Source of the DNA: an uncultured Collinsella sp.
GTDB taxonomy: Bacteria > Actinomycetota > Coriobacteriia > Coriobacteriales > Coriobacteriaceae
Assembly (NCBI GenBank): GCA_900543025.1
Contig: UQPP01000052.1
Coordinates: forward strand, 1 to 10,151
Reading direction: 5' to 3'
DNA: 10,151 nucleotides
In this document: piece by piece, positions 1 to 7,224 of the stretch
Position numbering within the stretch: position 1 is the stretch's first letter
Layout of the letters: each line of letters opens with the position of its first letter
Translations under genes and position numbers: made by a program
Notes under the pieces: generated by a model
What the model was told of the DNA's origin: nothing
Seen by the model: only the letters and a program-made list of their open reading frames with translations
Databases searched by the model: none

Positions 1-1080
1 GGCATCGAGCTTGGCATGCGTCTCGGGACGACGCGGCATAAACAGCGTGCAGCAATCGGGAGCAGCCTCGGTCGAGATATCGAAGGTACCGATCTCCTCG
101 GCGCGCGCGATGATCTCCTGCTTGTCCGAACCAATCAACGGGCGGAACACGGGGATCTTGACGGCCTCGTTGACGGCCATGATGTTCTCGAGCGTCTGGG
201 AGGCAACCTGACCGAGTGATTCACCGGTCACGATGGCCTTGGCGCCCTCGATATGCGCGATGCGCTCGGCAACCGAATACATGATGCGACGGTACATGAT
301 CACGCGCAGGTTGCTGGGACAGGCGACCGAAATCTCACGCTGGCAGTCGCCAAACGGCACCACGTACAGGCGGCCGATCTGGACACCCGGCTCAAGCGCA
401 CGGATGATGTCCTGCACCAAATACTCGCTCGTATCGGGCGTCTGCGGACGGCCGGAGAAATGTACCGGCACGCACACCGCGCCGCGACGCGCGAGCATCC
501 ATGTCGCCACCGGGGAATCGATACCCGAGGAAAGCAGCGTCACGACCTTGCCGGCAGAACCCACCGGCAGACCGCCCACGCCTCGCTCGGAGCGCGCGTA
601 CACGTAAACGCTACCCTGGACCACCAGTACGTGCACTATCGCATCGGGGTCGTGCATTTGAACCTTTTTATCGGGGAAGGCCTCGCACAGCACCTCGCCC
701 ACCTGACGATTGATGTCAATCGAGGTGAGCTCATAGTCGGTATTGGAGCGCTTGGCGTGCACCTTAAACGAATCGAAGGAACCAAACTCGCGCAGCGCCT
801 TCACGGCGGCGGCACAGTACTCCTGAGGGTCACGATTGGTGTGATACGCCAAAGACACACGAGCAACGCCGGGAACGGTGCGAATGACACGCGCCGCCTC
901 GTCGGCCTGATGCTCGTTAAAGGTCACGAGGATATAACCGGAAATTCGAGACACGGCATTCACGGAAAAGGCGGCCAAGGCCGCCTTGATGTTATCCATG
1001 AGGATATGCTCAAAATGTGCGCGGTTCTTACCCTTCAGTCCAACCTCGTGATAGTGGACCAGGCAGACGCGAGCCGCCAT
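1..1080 (-). CDS. thiI: tRNA 4-thiouridine synthetase ThiI (3' end cut by window edge)
   Basis: ThiI uses ATP to adenylate U8 of tRNA and inserts sulfur there to make 4-thiouridine; in some bacteria it also supplies sulfur for the thiamine thiazole. 360 residues are visible, in frame to base 1. The N-terminus carries the family motif HEVGLKGKNR (about residues 11-20), followed by a THUMP-domain-sized region. The PP-loop ATP pyrophosphatase signature reads SSGIDSP at 184-190, where SGGxDS is more usual. ESLGQVASQTLENI begins near residue 287 and CCTLFMP near 343, both well conserved in ThiI. A C-terminal rhodanese domain cannot be judged because the gene is cut. The ATG at 1080 directly follows the rpoZ stop (TAAATG, no gap), so translational coupling is likely. 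Identification is by recognised motifs. Confidence 0.93.
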   Translation of the reverse strand, partial: MAARVCLVHYHEVGLKGKNRAHFEHILMDNIKAALAAFSVNAVSRISGYILVTFNEHQADEAARVIRTVPGVARVSLAYHTNRDPQEYCAAAVKALREFGSFDSFKVHAKRSNTDYELTSIDINRQVGEVLCEAFPDKKVQMHDPDAIVHVLVVQGSVYVYARSERGVGGLPVGSAGKVVTLLSSGIDSPVATWMLARRGAVCVPVHFSGRPQTPDTSEYLVQDIIRALEPGVQIGRLYVVPFGDCQREISVACPSNLRVIMYRRIMYSVAERIAHIEGAKAIVTGESLGQVASQTLENIMAVNEAVKIPVFRPLIGSDKQEIIARAEEIGTFDISTEAAPDCCTLFMPRRPETHAKLDA

Positions 1081-1362
1081 TTAGGCTTCAGCAACCTTGT
1101 GGCCGAGCGCCTTCTCGTAACGGGCCTCGTCGTAAGAGATGTCGCCGTCGACAATCTCGTCCATAGCCATCGAGATGGTGTCGGCACCGGAAAGCCCGAT
1201 GGTGATGTCATCGACATCCTGGACGGCAAGCACGCGGTTGTGCTGGCCACGCAGCATGCTATTGATGTCGCAGGCGCGCTTGGAGGCAAGCGAAGCGAGC
1301 AGGAAGCGGTTGTGATCGGTCTTCTCCAGAAGATCGTCAATGCAAGGCTTTACAACGGACAC
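1081..1362 (-). CDS. rpoZ: DNA-directed RNA polymerase omega subunit
   Basis: Omega is the small subunit that helps fold beta-prime and assemble RNA polymerase. The product is 93 residues, a normal size for omega. It has the family's conserved N-terminal helices, seen in DHNRFLLASLASKRA (about residues 16-30, compare the usual NRY.L...A.KRAR pattern), and an acidic C-terminal part. The start codon is GTG, five bases after the gmk stop, with AAAGGA and GAGG inside the end of gmk as possible ribosome-binding sequences. The order gmk-rpoZ is widely conserved in bacteria, which supports the call. The stop TAA abuts the thiI ATG. Confidence 0.9.
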   Translation of the reverse strand: MSVVKPCIDDLLEKTDHNRFLLASLASKRACDINSMLRGQHNRVLAVQDVDDITIGLSGADTISMAMDEIVDGDISYDEARYEKALGHKVAEA

Positions 1363-1367
1363 GGACC

Positions 1368-1937
1368 TCAGATCCTTTCATGCATATCGAGAACGCGAAC
1401 GAGCTCATCGGTCGCGCGGTCGAGATCGTCATTTACCACGACGTCGTCGTAGCGGTCGGCAAGGGCAAGCTCATCGGCGGCGTTTGCCATACGCAGCTCA
1501 ATCGTCTCGGGCGTCTCGGTACCGCGACCGACTAGACGCTCGCGGAGCACCTCAAGCGAAGGCGGCTTGATAAAGATCAGCACGGCCTCGGGGAAACGCT
1601 CCTTCACCTGCAGGGCGCCCTGGACATCGATCTCCAAAATCAGAGATGCGCCAGAGGCGAGCTTGGATGTGACCTCGCTCACCAACGTGCCGTAGCAGTT
1701 ACCGTGGACCTCGGCCCACTCAACAAACTCACCGTTTGCCACGCGGCGGTCGAACTCCTCGCGCGTCAGAAAAAAGTAGTTGACGCCGTCGACCTCACCT
1801 TTGCGTGGTGCTCGCGTGGTAGCCGAAACCGTCAGGCCCAGGTTCGAGCGGCGCTCGCGCAAACGAGTGACGAGCGTACCCTTGCCTGCGCCTGACGGTC
1901 CAGAAATCACAAAGAGCTTGGAATCCTGAGCGCTCAC
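1368..1937 (-). CDS. gmk: guanylate kinase
   Basis: Guanylate kinase phosphorylates GMP to GDP with ATP in the cytoplasm, an essential step in purine nucleotide supply and salvage. The protein has 189 residues, close to the usual length of about 190-205. The P-loop GPSGAGKGT lies at residues 13-21. The GMP-binding part includes SATTRAPRKGEVDGVNYFF (about 38-56), and FVEWAEVHGNCYGT follows, as in the family. The GTG start directly abuts the mihF stop (TAAGTG), and no strong Shine-Dalgarno precedes it, so translation probably depends on ribosomes finishing mihF. It lies in the mihF-gmk-rpoZ-thiI cluster. Confidence 0.95.
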   Translation of the reverse strand: MSAQDSKLFVISGPSGAGKGTLVTRLRERRSNLGLTVSATTRAPRKGEVDGVNYFFLTREEFDRRVANGEFVEWAEVHGNCYGTLVSEVTSKLASGASLILEIDVQGALQVKERFPEAVLIFIKPPSLEVLRERLVGRGTETPETIELRMANAADELALADRYDDVVVNDDLDRATDELVRVLDMHERI

Positions 1938-2246
1938 TTATTTGGTCAGCTGCTCGAGGAGCTGCTCGCGCTGACGGACGCCGAGGCCCTGGACGCGACG
2001 GGTAGCGGAGATACCGAGCTCCTCCATGATCTTGGCGGCCTTGGCCTTGCCATAACCAGGAAGAGACTCGATGAGGGTGGAAACCTTCATGCGGGAAGCG
2101 ATGGGGTCATCGGAGTTGAGCACGGACTCGAGGGACTTCTCGCCCTTCTTGATCTGCTCGCGAAGCTCAGCGCGGGCGTGACGTGCGGCAGCAGCCTTCT
2201 CAAGAGCCTGCTTGCGCTGCTCATCGGTAAGCTGAGGGAGTGCCAT
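1938..2246 (-). CDS. mihF: integration host factor, actinobacterial type (mIHF)
   Basis: mIHF is a small DNA-binding nucleoid protein of actinobacteria, unrelated in sequence to the alpha/beta IHF of proteobacteria; it bends DNA and supports phage integration and nucleoid organisation. I place the start at the ATG at 2246, preceded by GGAGGT four bases upstream, giving 102 residues (MALPQLTDEQ...). A longer reading from TTG at 2258 would put that ribosome-binding site inside the gene and is less likely. The N-terminal half is a charged helix rich in A, R, E and K. The C-terminal half (about residues 57-100) holds SLPGYGKAKA and GISATRRVQGLG, the helix-two-turns-helix-like DNA-binding region typical of the family. 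Its position before gmk and rpoZ matches actinobacterial gene order. Confidence 0.9.
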   Translation of the reverse strand: MALPQLTDEQRKQALEKAAAARHARAELREQIKKGEKSLESVLNSDDPIASRMKVSTLIESLPGYGKAKAAKIMEELGISATRRVQGLGVRQREQLLEQLTK

Positions 2247-2284
2247 TCGAACCTCCAAATAGTTGGGTTATATCTGATTCAATA

Positions 2285-2323
2285 ATTGGCATTTTAGCAC
2301 GTAGAACGTACAAAATGCCCAAT
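2285..2323. repeat. Large imperfect inverted repeat over the mihF promoter
   Basis: The left arm begins ATTGGCATTTT and the right arm ends AAAATGCCCAAT. They match with one bulged base, and ACGT/ACGT pairs again on both sides of an AGA centre (2303-2305 or so). Together the arms cover about 17 bases each. The -10 element of the candidate mihF promoter lies inside the left arm. It could be an operator for a dimeric regulator, or an RNA hairpin if transcription starts farther upstream. Neither arm is followed by a T-run, so a simple terminator is unlikely. Confidence 0.6.
2291..2299 (-). promoter_or_regulatory. Candidate mihF promoter, extended -10
   Basis: Read on the minus strand this is TGCTAAAAT, a full extended -10 (TGn plus a hexamer matching TATAAT at five of six). 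The start point would fall near 2284, leaving a leader of about 38 nt before the mihF ATG. No good -35 lies at the right distance. A second candidate farther upstream is TTGCAC (2358-2363), 17 nt, TAACCT (2335-2340). Transcription from that one would place the inverted repeat at 2285-2323 in the leader RNA. Which promoter is used cannot be told from sequence. Confidence 0.45.
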
Positions 2324-2382
2324 CGCGGCTCCATAGGTTAGACGATACCCGCAAAAAGTGCAATATACTGCGCCCAAAGTTA

Positions 2383-2440
2383 AGCCCCTGACCTGCGATT
2401 CCACACAAAGGATGGGAAAGTTTACGCAGGCACAGGGGCT
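2383..2440 (-). terminator. Long hairpin after the pyr operon, possible terminator
   Basis: The arms AGCCCCTGACCTGCG (2383-2397) and its near-complement at 2425-2440 pair over about 14-15 bp around a 27-nt loop that itself has weak internal pairing. Read in the pyr direction the stem is followed by TAACTTT, a weak U-tract. In the plus direction it is followed by ATTTTGT. It lies 46 nt after the pyrF stop, so a pyr operon terminator is the simplest reading. The long loop and weak U-tract leave room for another structured RNA. Confidence 0.4.
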
Positions 2441-2485
2441 ATTTTGTGCTAATGAGACCCAAAAGTGGTGACTTAGGGGAATCTT

Positions 2486-3202
2486 TTACGCGACGTTTTC
2501 GACCAGCTCAGCGACGATGGCGTCAAAGGCGGCAACCGGATCGTCGGCACCGGTGATGGGACGGCCCACCACAATGTGGCTTGCGCCACGCTCGATAGCC
2601 TGGGAAGGCGTCGCCACGCGGGACTGGTCACCAAGGGCGGCACCCACCGGACGCACACCCGGAGTCACGATCAGGGCATCAGGACCCAGCAGCTCACGCA
2701 TGTCGTGAGCCTCCATCGGCGAGCACACGATGCCATCGATGCCGTTGGCCTGAGCGAGCTTTGCCAGGCGGGCGGCCTCCTCGGCCACGGGCGACTCGAC
2801 GCCGATCTCGCTCAAGGCATCCTGGTTCATGCTCGTGAGCACGGTGATGGCGACGAGCTTGGCGCGGTCCTCGCGCGCCTCCTCGGCGCCCTCGCGGCAG
2901 GCAGCGAGCATGGCGCCCGAACCCAAGCCGTGGACCGAAAGCAGATCGGCACCGGCAAGCGAGGCCGAGCGGGCGGCACCGCGAACCTGATGCGGAATAT
3001 CATGGAACTTAAGGTCAAGGAAGACCTTAAAGCCCAGGTCCTTAAAGGTCATGACGATCTCGGGGCCCTCAGCGTAATAGAGCGTCATGCCAACTTTGAG
3101 CCAAGCGGCATGACCAGAAAGCTCGTGGGCGAGCTCGAGTGCGCGTTCACGGTCGCAGTCGAGGGCGACGATCACACGGTCGCGGGCATCGGTCTCTAGC
3201 AT
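2486..3202 (-). CDS. pyrF: orotidine 5'-phosphate decarboxylase
   Basis: PyrF decarboxylates orotidine 5'-monophosphate to UMP, the last step of de novo pyrimidine synthesis. I place the start at ATG 3202, giving 238 residues, the normal length for the short bacterial OMP decarboxylases. A longer open frame upstream overlaps pyrD in another frame and has no family similarity. The catalytic motif DLKFHDIP lies at residues 63-70 (usually followed by N; here H). The phosphate-binding part is seen in TPGVRP and HIVVGRPI near the C-terminus. The ATG overlaps the end of pyrD (ATGCTAG, 7 nt), which implies coupled translation. It is the last gene of the operon. Confidence 0.96.
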   Translation of the reverse strand: MLETDARDRVIVALDCDRERALELAHELSGHAAWLKVGMTLYYAEGPEIVMTFKDLGFKVFLDLKFHDIPHQVRGAARSASLAGADLLSVHGLGSGAMLAACREGAEEAREDRAKLVAITVLTSMNQDALSEIGVESPVAEEAARLAKLAQANGIDGIVCSPMEAHDMRELLGPDALIVTPGVRPVGAALGDQSRVATPSQAIERGASHIVVGRPITGADDPVAAFDAIVAELVENVA

Positions 3203-4119
3203 TCGAAAGCACCTACCAGCTCGTTGATGTCCTTTACGCCCTGGGACTCCGCCCAGGCCTCGAGCTCGTGCGCGATCTTGAGCGAAGCGCACGGATCGAC
3301 GAAGTTGGCCATACCGACCGACACGCAGGTGGCGCCAGCCAGGATAAACTCGGCCGCATCCTCGCCCGTCATGACACCGCCGACACCGTTGATGGGGATA
3401 TCGACGGCCTGGGCAACCTCCCAGACCATGCGCACGGCGATGTGGTGGCACAGCGGGCCCGAAAGGCCGCCCTTGGGCTTGGCCACGCGGGACTTGCGGG
3501 TATGGACGTCGATGGCCATGCCCTGGATGGAGTTGATGACTGAAAGGCCGTCGGCGCCGGCAGCCTCGAGGGCCTTGGCGATCTCGGCGACGTTGACCGG
3601 AGCCATCTTCACGAACAGCGGCTTATCGGTCACCTTGCGGCAGGCAGCCATAACGGAAGAGGCGCCCTCGGGCGTGGAGCCCATGGCGGCACCGCCGGCG
3701 GCGATATTAGGGCAGCTCACGTTGATCTCGTAGCCGGCAGCCCAGGGGCACAGCTCGACATACATCTCGAGTGCGCGGACAAACTCGTCAACGGAGTGGC
3801 CGGCAACCTGACAGATGACCTGGCAGCCGTCCTTGGACAGCTGTTCGAGCCACGGACCGGACTCGCGGGCAAAGGCGGCCACGCCGGGGTTCTGAAGGCC
3901 CACGGAGTTGATCATACCGCCGGGAATCTCGGCCATGCGGGGCGCGGGATTGCCGGGCCAGGGCTCGGCTGCGCAACCCTTGGTGGTGATGGCACCCAGC
4001 TGGGAGACATCAAAGAAGTTCTGGAACTGCCAGCCGTAGCCAAAGGTACCGGCTGCGGTGTTGATGGGGTTTTGCATCTTGACGCCGCCGAAATCGACGG
4101 CCATGTTCACGGTACCCAC
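3196..4119 (-). CDS. pyrD: dihydroorotate dehydrogenase B (class 1B), catalytic subunit
   Basis: PyrD oxidises dihydroorotate to orotate with FMN. The class 1B enzyme is cytosolic and passes electrons through PyrK to NAD+. From GTG 4119 the product is 307 residues, normal for the class. Motifs: NPINTAAGTFGYG (18-29), GMINSVGLQNPG (68-79), EINVSCPN (131-138) with the catalytic cysteine at 136, and GGLSGP plus GGVMTGEDA in the FMN-binding C-terminal half. The GTG shares a base with the pyrK stop (TAGTG) and has AAGGTGG about 10 nt upstream. An ATG at 4104 (302 residues, MAVDFGG...) is the main alternative start. The adjacent pyrK confirms class 1B rather than the membrane-bound class 2. Confidence 0.95.
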   Translation of the reverse strand: MGTVNMAVDFGGVKMQNPINTAAGTFGYGWQFQNFFDVSQLGAITTKGCAAEPWPGNPAPRMAEIPGGMINSVGLQNPGVAAFARESGPWLEQLSKDGCQVICQVAGHSVDEFVRALEMYVELCPWAAGYEINVSCPNIAAGGAAMGSTPEGASSVMAACRKVTDKPLFVKMAPVNVAEIAKALEAAGADGLSVINSIQGMAIDVHTRKSRVAKPKGGLSGPLCHHIAVRMVWEVAQAVDIPINGVGGVMTGEDAAEFILAGATCVSVGMANFVDPCASLKIAHELEAWAESQGVKDINELVGAFEC

Positions 4120-4910
4120 TAGAAGACCACCACCTTGGAAGCATCGAACACGGGGCCGCACATGCAAGCACCCTTCATACCGTCGACCGTCTCGACATTG
4201 CAGGTGTTGCAGGCGCCAAAGCCACAACTCATCATGCGCTCAAGCGACACCTCGCAGTACGCACCGGCCTCGGCGGCAGCGGCGGCGACTTTCTTCATCA
4301 TGACAGCGGGGCCGCAGCTGGCCACATAGTCGTAGCCACCCTCGCCGAGCAGCTCGGCTGCCGGGTCGGTGCAAAAACCGTGCGTGCCCAGCGTGCCATC
4401 ATCGGTGCACACGTTAACCGTGGCGCCCAGCGCGCGGAACTCATCGACACCCACGGCCTTGGAAGCGGTGCCAAAGCCCAGGCACACATCGACATTCACG
4501 CCCCGCTCGGCAAGCATGCCGGCAAGACACAGCACGGGCGGAACGCCGATGCCGCCCGCCACGAGCAGCGCCTTCTTGGTGCCCTCGGGTACCATCCAAC
4601 CACGGCCACCAGGGCCCAGCAGGTTAGAGGTGGAGCCAGGGCCCATCTGGGACAAACGACGGGTATCGTCGCCCACGACGGCGTACCACAGCTCGACGGT
4701 ACCGGCCTCGGCGTCAGCGCGATAGAAGCTCAAGGGCACGCGAAGCAGCGAGGACGCATCGCCGGGCACGGCGATGTTCACAAACTGACCGGGCTTGAGC
4801 GCACTTGCAAGCTTGGGGGCCGAGATGACGAGCGAGAAGATGCCGTCGGCGATCTCCTGGTTCGAAACGACCTCGAAGTCGTGCATGCGTGCAGTGGAAG
4901 GTGTGGGCAT
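4119..4910 (-). CDS. pyrK: dihydroorotate dehydrogenase B, electron transfer subunit PyrK
   Basis: PyrK carries FAD and a 2Fe-2S cluster and moves electrons from PyrD to NAD+. I choose ATG 4910 (263 residues, MPTPSTARMHDFEV...), which has GGAG five bases upstream; a longer reading to 4946 lacks this. The FAD-binding region includes RVPLSFYRAD (57-66). The nucleotide-binding loop is LVAGGIGVPP (116-125). The cluster ligands are C229, C234, C237 and probably C249 in CGFGACNTC...ACMCGPVF. The family usually has CxDGPVF at the end; here the aspartate position is a cysteine (C251), giving an extra Cys near the cluster. A 92-nt gap with a hairpin separates it from pyrC, the only long gap within the operon. 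Confidence 0.93.
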   Translation of the reverse strand: MPTPSTARMHDFEVVSNQEIADGIFSLVISAPKLASALKPGQFVNIAVPGDASSLLRVPLSFYRADAEAGTVELWYAVVGDDTRRLSQMGPGSTSNLLGPGGRGWMVPEGTKKALLVAGGIGVPPVLCLAGMLAERGVNVDVCLGFGTASKAVGVDEFRALGATVNVCTDDGTLGTHGFCTDPAAELLGEGGYDYVASCGPAVMMKKVAAAAAEAGAYCEVSLERMMSCGFGACNTCNVETVDGMKGACMCGPVFDASKVVVF

Positions 4911-4949
4911 AGACGCTCCAATCCCCCATGCGGTTGCATGGACCAAACG

Positions 4950-4982
4950 AACAGAAAGCGCGGCACCGCAAGGGCGCCGCGC
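4950..4982 (-). terminator. Terminator-like hairpin between pyrC and pyrK
   Basis: Read on the minus strand, GCGCGGCGCC pairs with GGTGCCGCGC (ten pairs including one G-U) around the 5-nt loop CTTGC, then TTTCTGTT follows. This has the form of an intrinsic terminator with an interrupted U-tract. It lies inside the operon, in the 92-nt gap before pyrK. It may cause partial termination, or protect or process the mRNA, so lowering pyrK-pyrD-pyrF relative to pyrR-pyrB-pyrC. Activity is an inference. Confidence 0.5.
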
Positions 4983-5002
4983 ACAAAAGCGATAAGGCTA
5001 TG

Positions 5003-6292
5003 CTAGCAGATGCAGCCGTCGGCGAGCGTCTGCTTACCGCCGACAAACACATCGGTGGCACGACCGGTAAGCGTGCGGCCGGCAAAACCGGAGTTCTCGG
5101 CGCGCGACTCGTAACCGTCCTCGCCGACCGTCCAGGTGGCAGAGGGGTCGAACACGGTCAGGTCGGCAACGGAGCCCGCCTTGACCTGAACCTGGTCGAG
5201 GCCCAGGATCTCACGCGGCTTGATGGCCATGAGCTCGACCATACGGCCCATGCTCATCTTGCCCGTGTTGACCAGCTCGGTGAGCACGAGCGACAGCGAG
5301 GTCTCGAGACCGATCATGCCAAAGGGCGCAAGCTCGAACTCGCGGGCCTTCTCCCACGGGGTGTGGGGAGCGTGATCGGTGACGATAACGTCGACGGTGC
5401 CGTCGATGACGCCCTGACGGATGGCCTCGGCATCCTCCTCGGTACGCAGCGGCGGATTGACCTTGAGCGAGGTGTTGTAGGTCTCGTCCAGGTCGTTCTC
5501 GGTCAGGAACATGTGATGCGGGGTGGCCTCACAGGTAACCTGAACGCCAGCGGCCTTACCGGCACGCACGATCTCCAGGCCATGGGCGGTGGAGATGTGC
5601 TGAATGTGCAGCTTGGCACCAGTCAGCTTGGCGATCTCGATGTCGCGGGCGATCTGGAGCTCCTCGCCGGCAGCCGGCCAACCCTCGAGAGCCAGACGGG
5701 TCGAGACCTTGCCCTCGTTGATCTGGCCGTGGCCGACCAGATCCTCGTCCTGGCAGTGGCTCATAAAGACCTTGCCGAACATCTTGCCGTAGTCCATGCA
5801 GCGACGGAGCATGCCCGCACCCTGCACGCCGCGACCGTCGTCGGTGAAGGCGACGGCGCCGTGGGCGACCATATCGCCCATCTCGGACATGGCCTCGCCC
5901 TTAAGACCGCGGGTCATGGCACCCGACGGATAGACGCGGCAGTGACCGACCTCGGCAGCACGGGACTTGACGAACTCCACGACGGTGCCGTTATCGGTGA
6001 CGGGATCGGTGTTGGGCATGGAGCACACACCGGTAAAGCCGCCCTTGGCAGCTGCGCGGGTACCGCTCTCGATGTCCTCTTTGACCTCGTAGCCGGGCTC
6101 TCGAAGGTGAACGTGCATATCCACCAGGCCGGGGACGAGGTACTTGCCGGAAAGGTCGCGGACCTCGGCTCCCTCGACGGCGAGATTCTCGCCGACCTCG
6201 GCGATCTTGCCGCCGTCAATCAGGACGTCAACGACACCGTCAAGCTCGACGGACGGGTCGACGACGTGGGCATTCTTAAGAAGCAAGGCCAT
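5003..6292 (-). CDS. pyrC: dihydroorotase (class I)
   Basis: Dihydroorotase cyclises carbamoyl aspartate to dihydroorotate, the third step of UMP synthesis; it is a zinc amidohydrolase of the cytoplasm. Starting at ATG 6292 (GGAGG eight bases upstream) the protein has 429 residues, the usual length for class I. Zinc ligands are visible: H60 and H62 in DMHVHLREPG, D151 in FTDDGRG (class I enzymes use Asp here), H179 in SHCQDED, H232 in HIQHIST and D306 in TDHAPH. The gene begins 17 nt inside pyrB, so the two are coupled. A TTG five codons earlier is open but would absorb the ribosome-binding site. Confidence 0.96.
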   Translation of the reverse strand: MALLLKNAHVVDPSVELDGVVDVLIDGGKIAEVGENLAVEGAEVRDLSGKYLVPGLVDMHVHLREPGYEVKEDIESGTRAAAKGGFTGVCSMPNTDPVTDNGTVVEFVKSRAAEVGHCRVYPSGAMTRGLKGEAMSEMGDMVAHGAVAFTDDGRGVQGAGMLRRCMDYGKMFGKVFMSHCQDEDLVGHGQINEGKVSTRLALEGWPAAGEELQIARDIEIAKLTGAKLHIQHISTAHGLEIVRAGKAAGVQVTCEATPHHMFLTENDLDETYNTSLKVNPPLRTEEDAEAIRQGVIDGTVDVIVTDHAPHTPWEKAREFELAPFGMIGLETSLSLVLTELVNTGKMSMGRMVELMAIKPREILGLDQVQVKAGSVADLTVFDPSATWTVGEDGYESRAENSGFAGRTLTGRATDVFVGGKQTLADGCIC

Positions 6293-7220
6293 TATCGGCA
6301 CCTCCAAGCAGCAGATACAGGATAGCCATACGCACGCAGATACCGGCGTAGACCTGCTCCAGGATGACGGAGCGTTGCGGGTGGTCGGCCATATAGGAGT
6401 CGAACTCGACGCCGCGGTTGATGGGGCCCGGGTGGCAGATGATTGCGTCGGGCTTCATGAGCTTCTCGCGGTCCTTGGTCAGACCGAAGAGCTTGTGGTA
6501 CTCACGAATGGTCGGGAACGGGGCACCCTCGAGGCGCTCCTGCTGCACGCGCAGCATGTAGACAACGTCCAGCTCGGGCAGGACAGAATCGAGATCGCTC
6601 GTCACGTGGTCGCAGCCCAGAACCTCGGGCGCCGGCGGCAGCAGCGTGCCGGGGGCGACGGCGTAGGTCTCGCAGCCCATGATCTTAAGGGCGGGAATCA
6701 GCGAGCCGCAGACACGGGAGTGTGAGATATCGCCGACGACGGCGACCTTCAGACCGTGGAAGTCACCCTTATGCTCCCAGATGGTGTACAGGTCGAGAAG
6801 GGCCTGCGTGGGGTGGTTGTGCTTGCCGTCACCGGCGCAGATGACGCTCGCGGGCGAGTTCTGCGTGACGATGTAGGGAGCACCGGCGTGCTTATCGCGC
6901 ACGACGATGCAGTCGATCTTATAGGCGTTGAGGGTCTCGACGGTGTCGACGAGGCTCTCGCCCTTGACCGTAGAGGTCGAGGAGCCGCCAAAGTTAAGGC
7001 TATCGGCCGAAAGGCGCTTCTCGGCAAGCTCGAAGGAGCTGCGGGTGCGCGTCGAGGGCTCGTTGAACATGTTGACGATGGTCTTGCCCTTGAGCGTGGG
7101 GACCTTCTTGATCGCACGCTCGTTGACCTCGGAGAACGCCTTGGCGGTCTCGAGGATGAGCTTGATATCCTCTTCGGAGTACTCGGTAATGTCGATCAGG
7201 TGCTTATGGTTGAACGCCAC
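6276..7220 (-). CDS. pyrB: aspartate carbamoyltransferase catalytic subunit
   Basis: PyrB condenses carbamoyl phosphate with aspartate, the committed step of pyrimidine synthesis. From GTG 7220 it has 314 residues, normal for the family. The carbamoyl-phosphate loop is NEPSTRTRSSFE (53-64), with STRTR at 56-60. AGDGKHNHPTQALLD (from 129) and VGDISHSRV are conserved, and HPGPINRGVE near the C-terminus binds aspartate. The ribosome-binding sequence GGAGGTGAG overlaps the end of pyrR, 4 nt before this start. A GTG at 7232 is also open but sits inside that sequence and has nothing upstream of it. No pyrI regulatory subunit follows, as is usual when PyrR controls the operon. Confidence 0.96.
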   Translation of the reverse strand: MAFNHKHLIDITEYSEEDIKLILETAKAFSEVNERAIKKVPTLKGKTIVNMFNEPSTRTRSSFELAEKRLSADSLNFGGSSTSTVKGESLVDTVETLNAYKIDCIVVRDKHAGAPYIVTQNSPASVICAGDGKHNHPTQALLDLYTIWEHKGDFHGLKVAVVGDISHSRVCGSLIPALKIMGCETYAVAPGTLLPPAPEVLGCDHVTSDLDSVLPELDVVYMLRVQQERLEGAPFPTIREYHKLFGLTKDREKLMKPDAIICHPGPINRGVEFDSYMADHPQRSVILEQVYAGICVRMAILYLLLGGADNGLAS

Positions 7221-7224
7221 GGTA

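Noticed and set aside
253..1452. Long plus-strand open frame of 399 codons
   Set aside because: It is antisense to thiI, rpoZ and gmk, has no recognisable domain, and is explained by high-GC codon bias.
3203..3451. N-terminal extension of pyrF by 83 codons
   Set aside because: It overlaps pyrD in another frame and has no OMP decarboxylase similarity; the ATG at 3202 gives the normal length.
4928..6325. Long plus-strand open frame of 465 codons
   Set aside because: It is antisense to pyrC, with a composition typical of a reverse-strand shadow and no family similarity.
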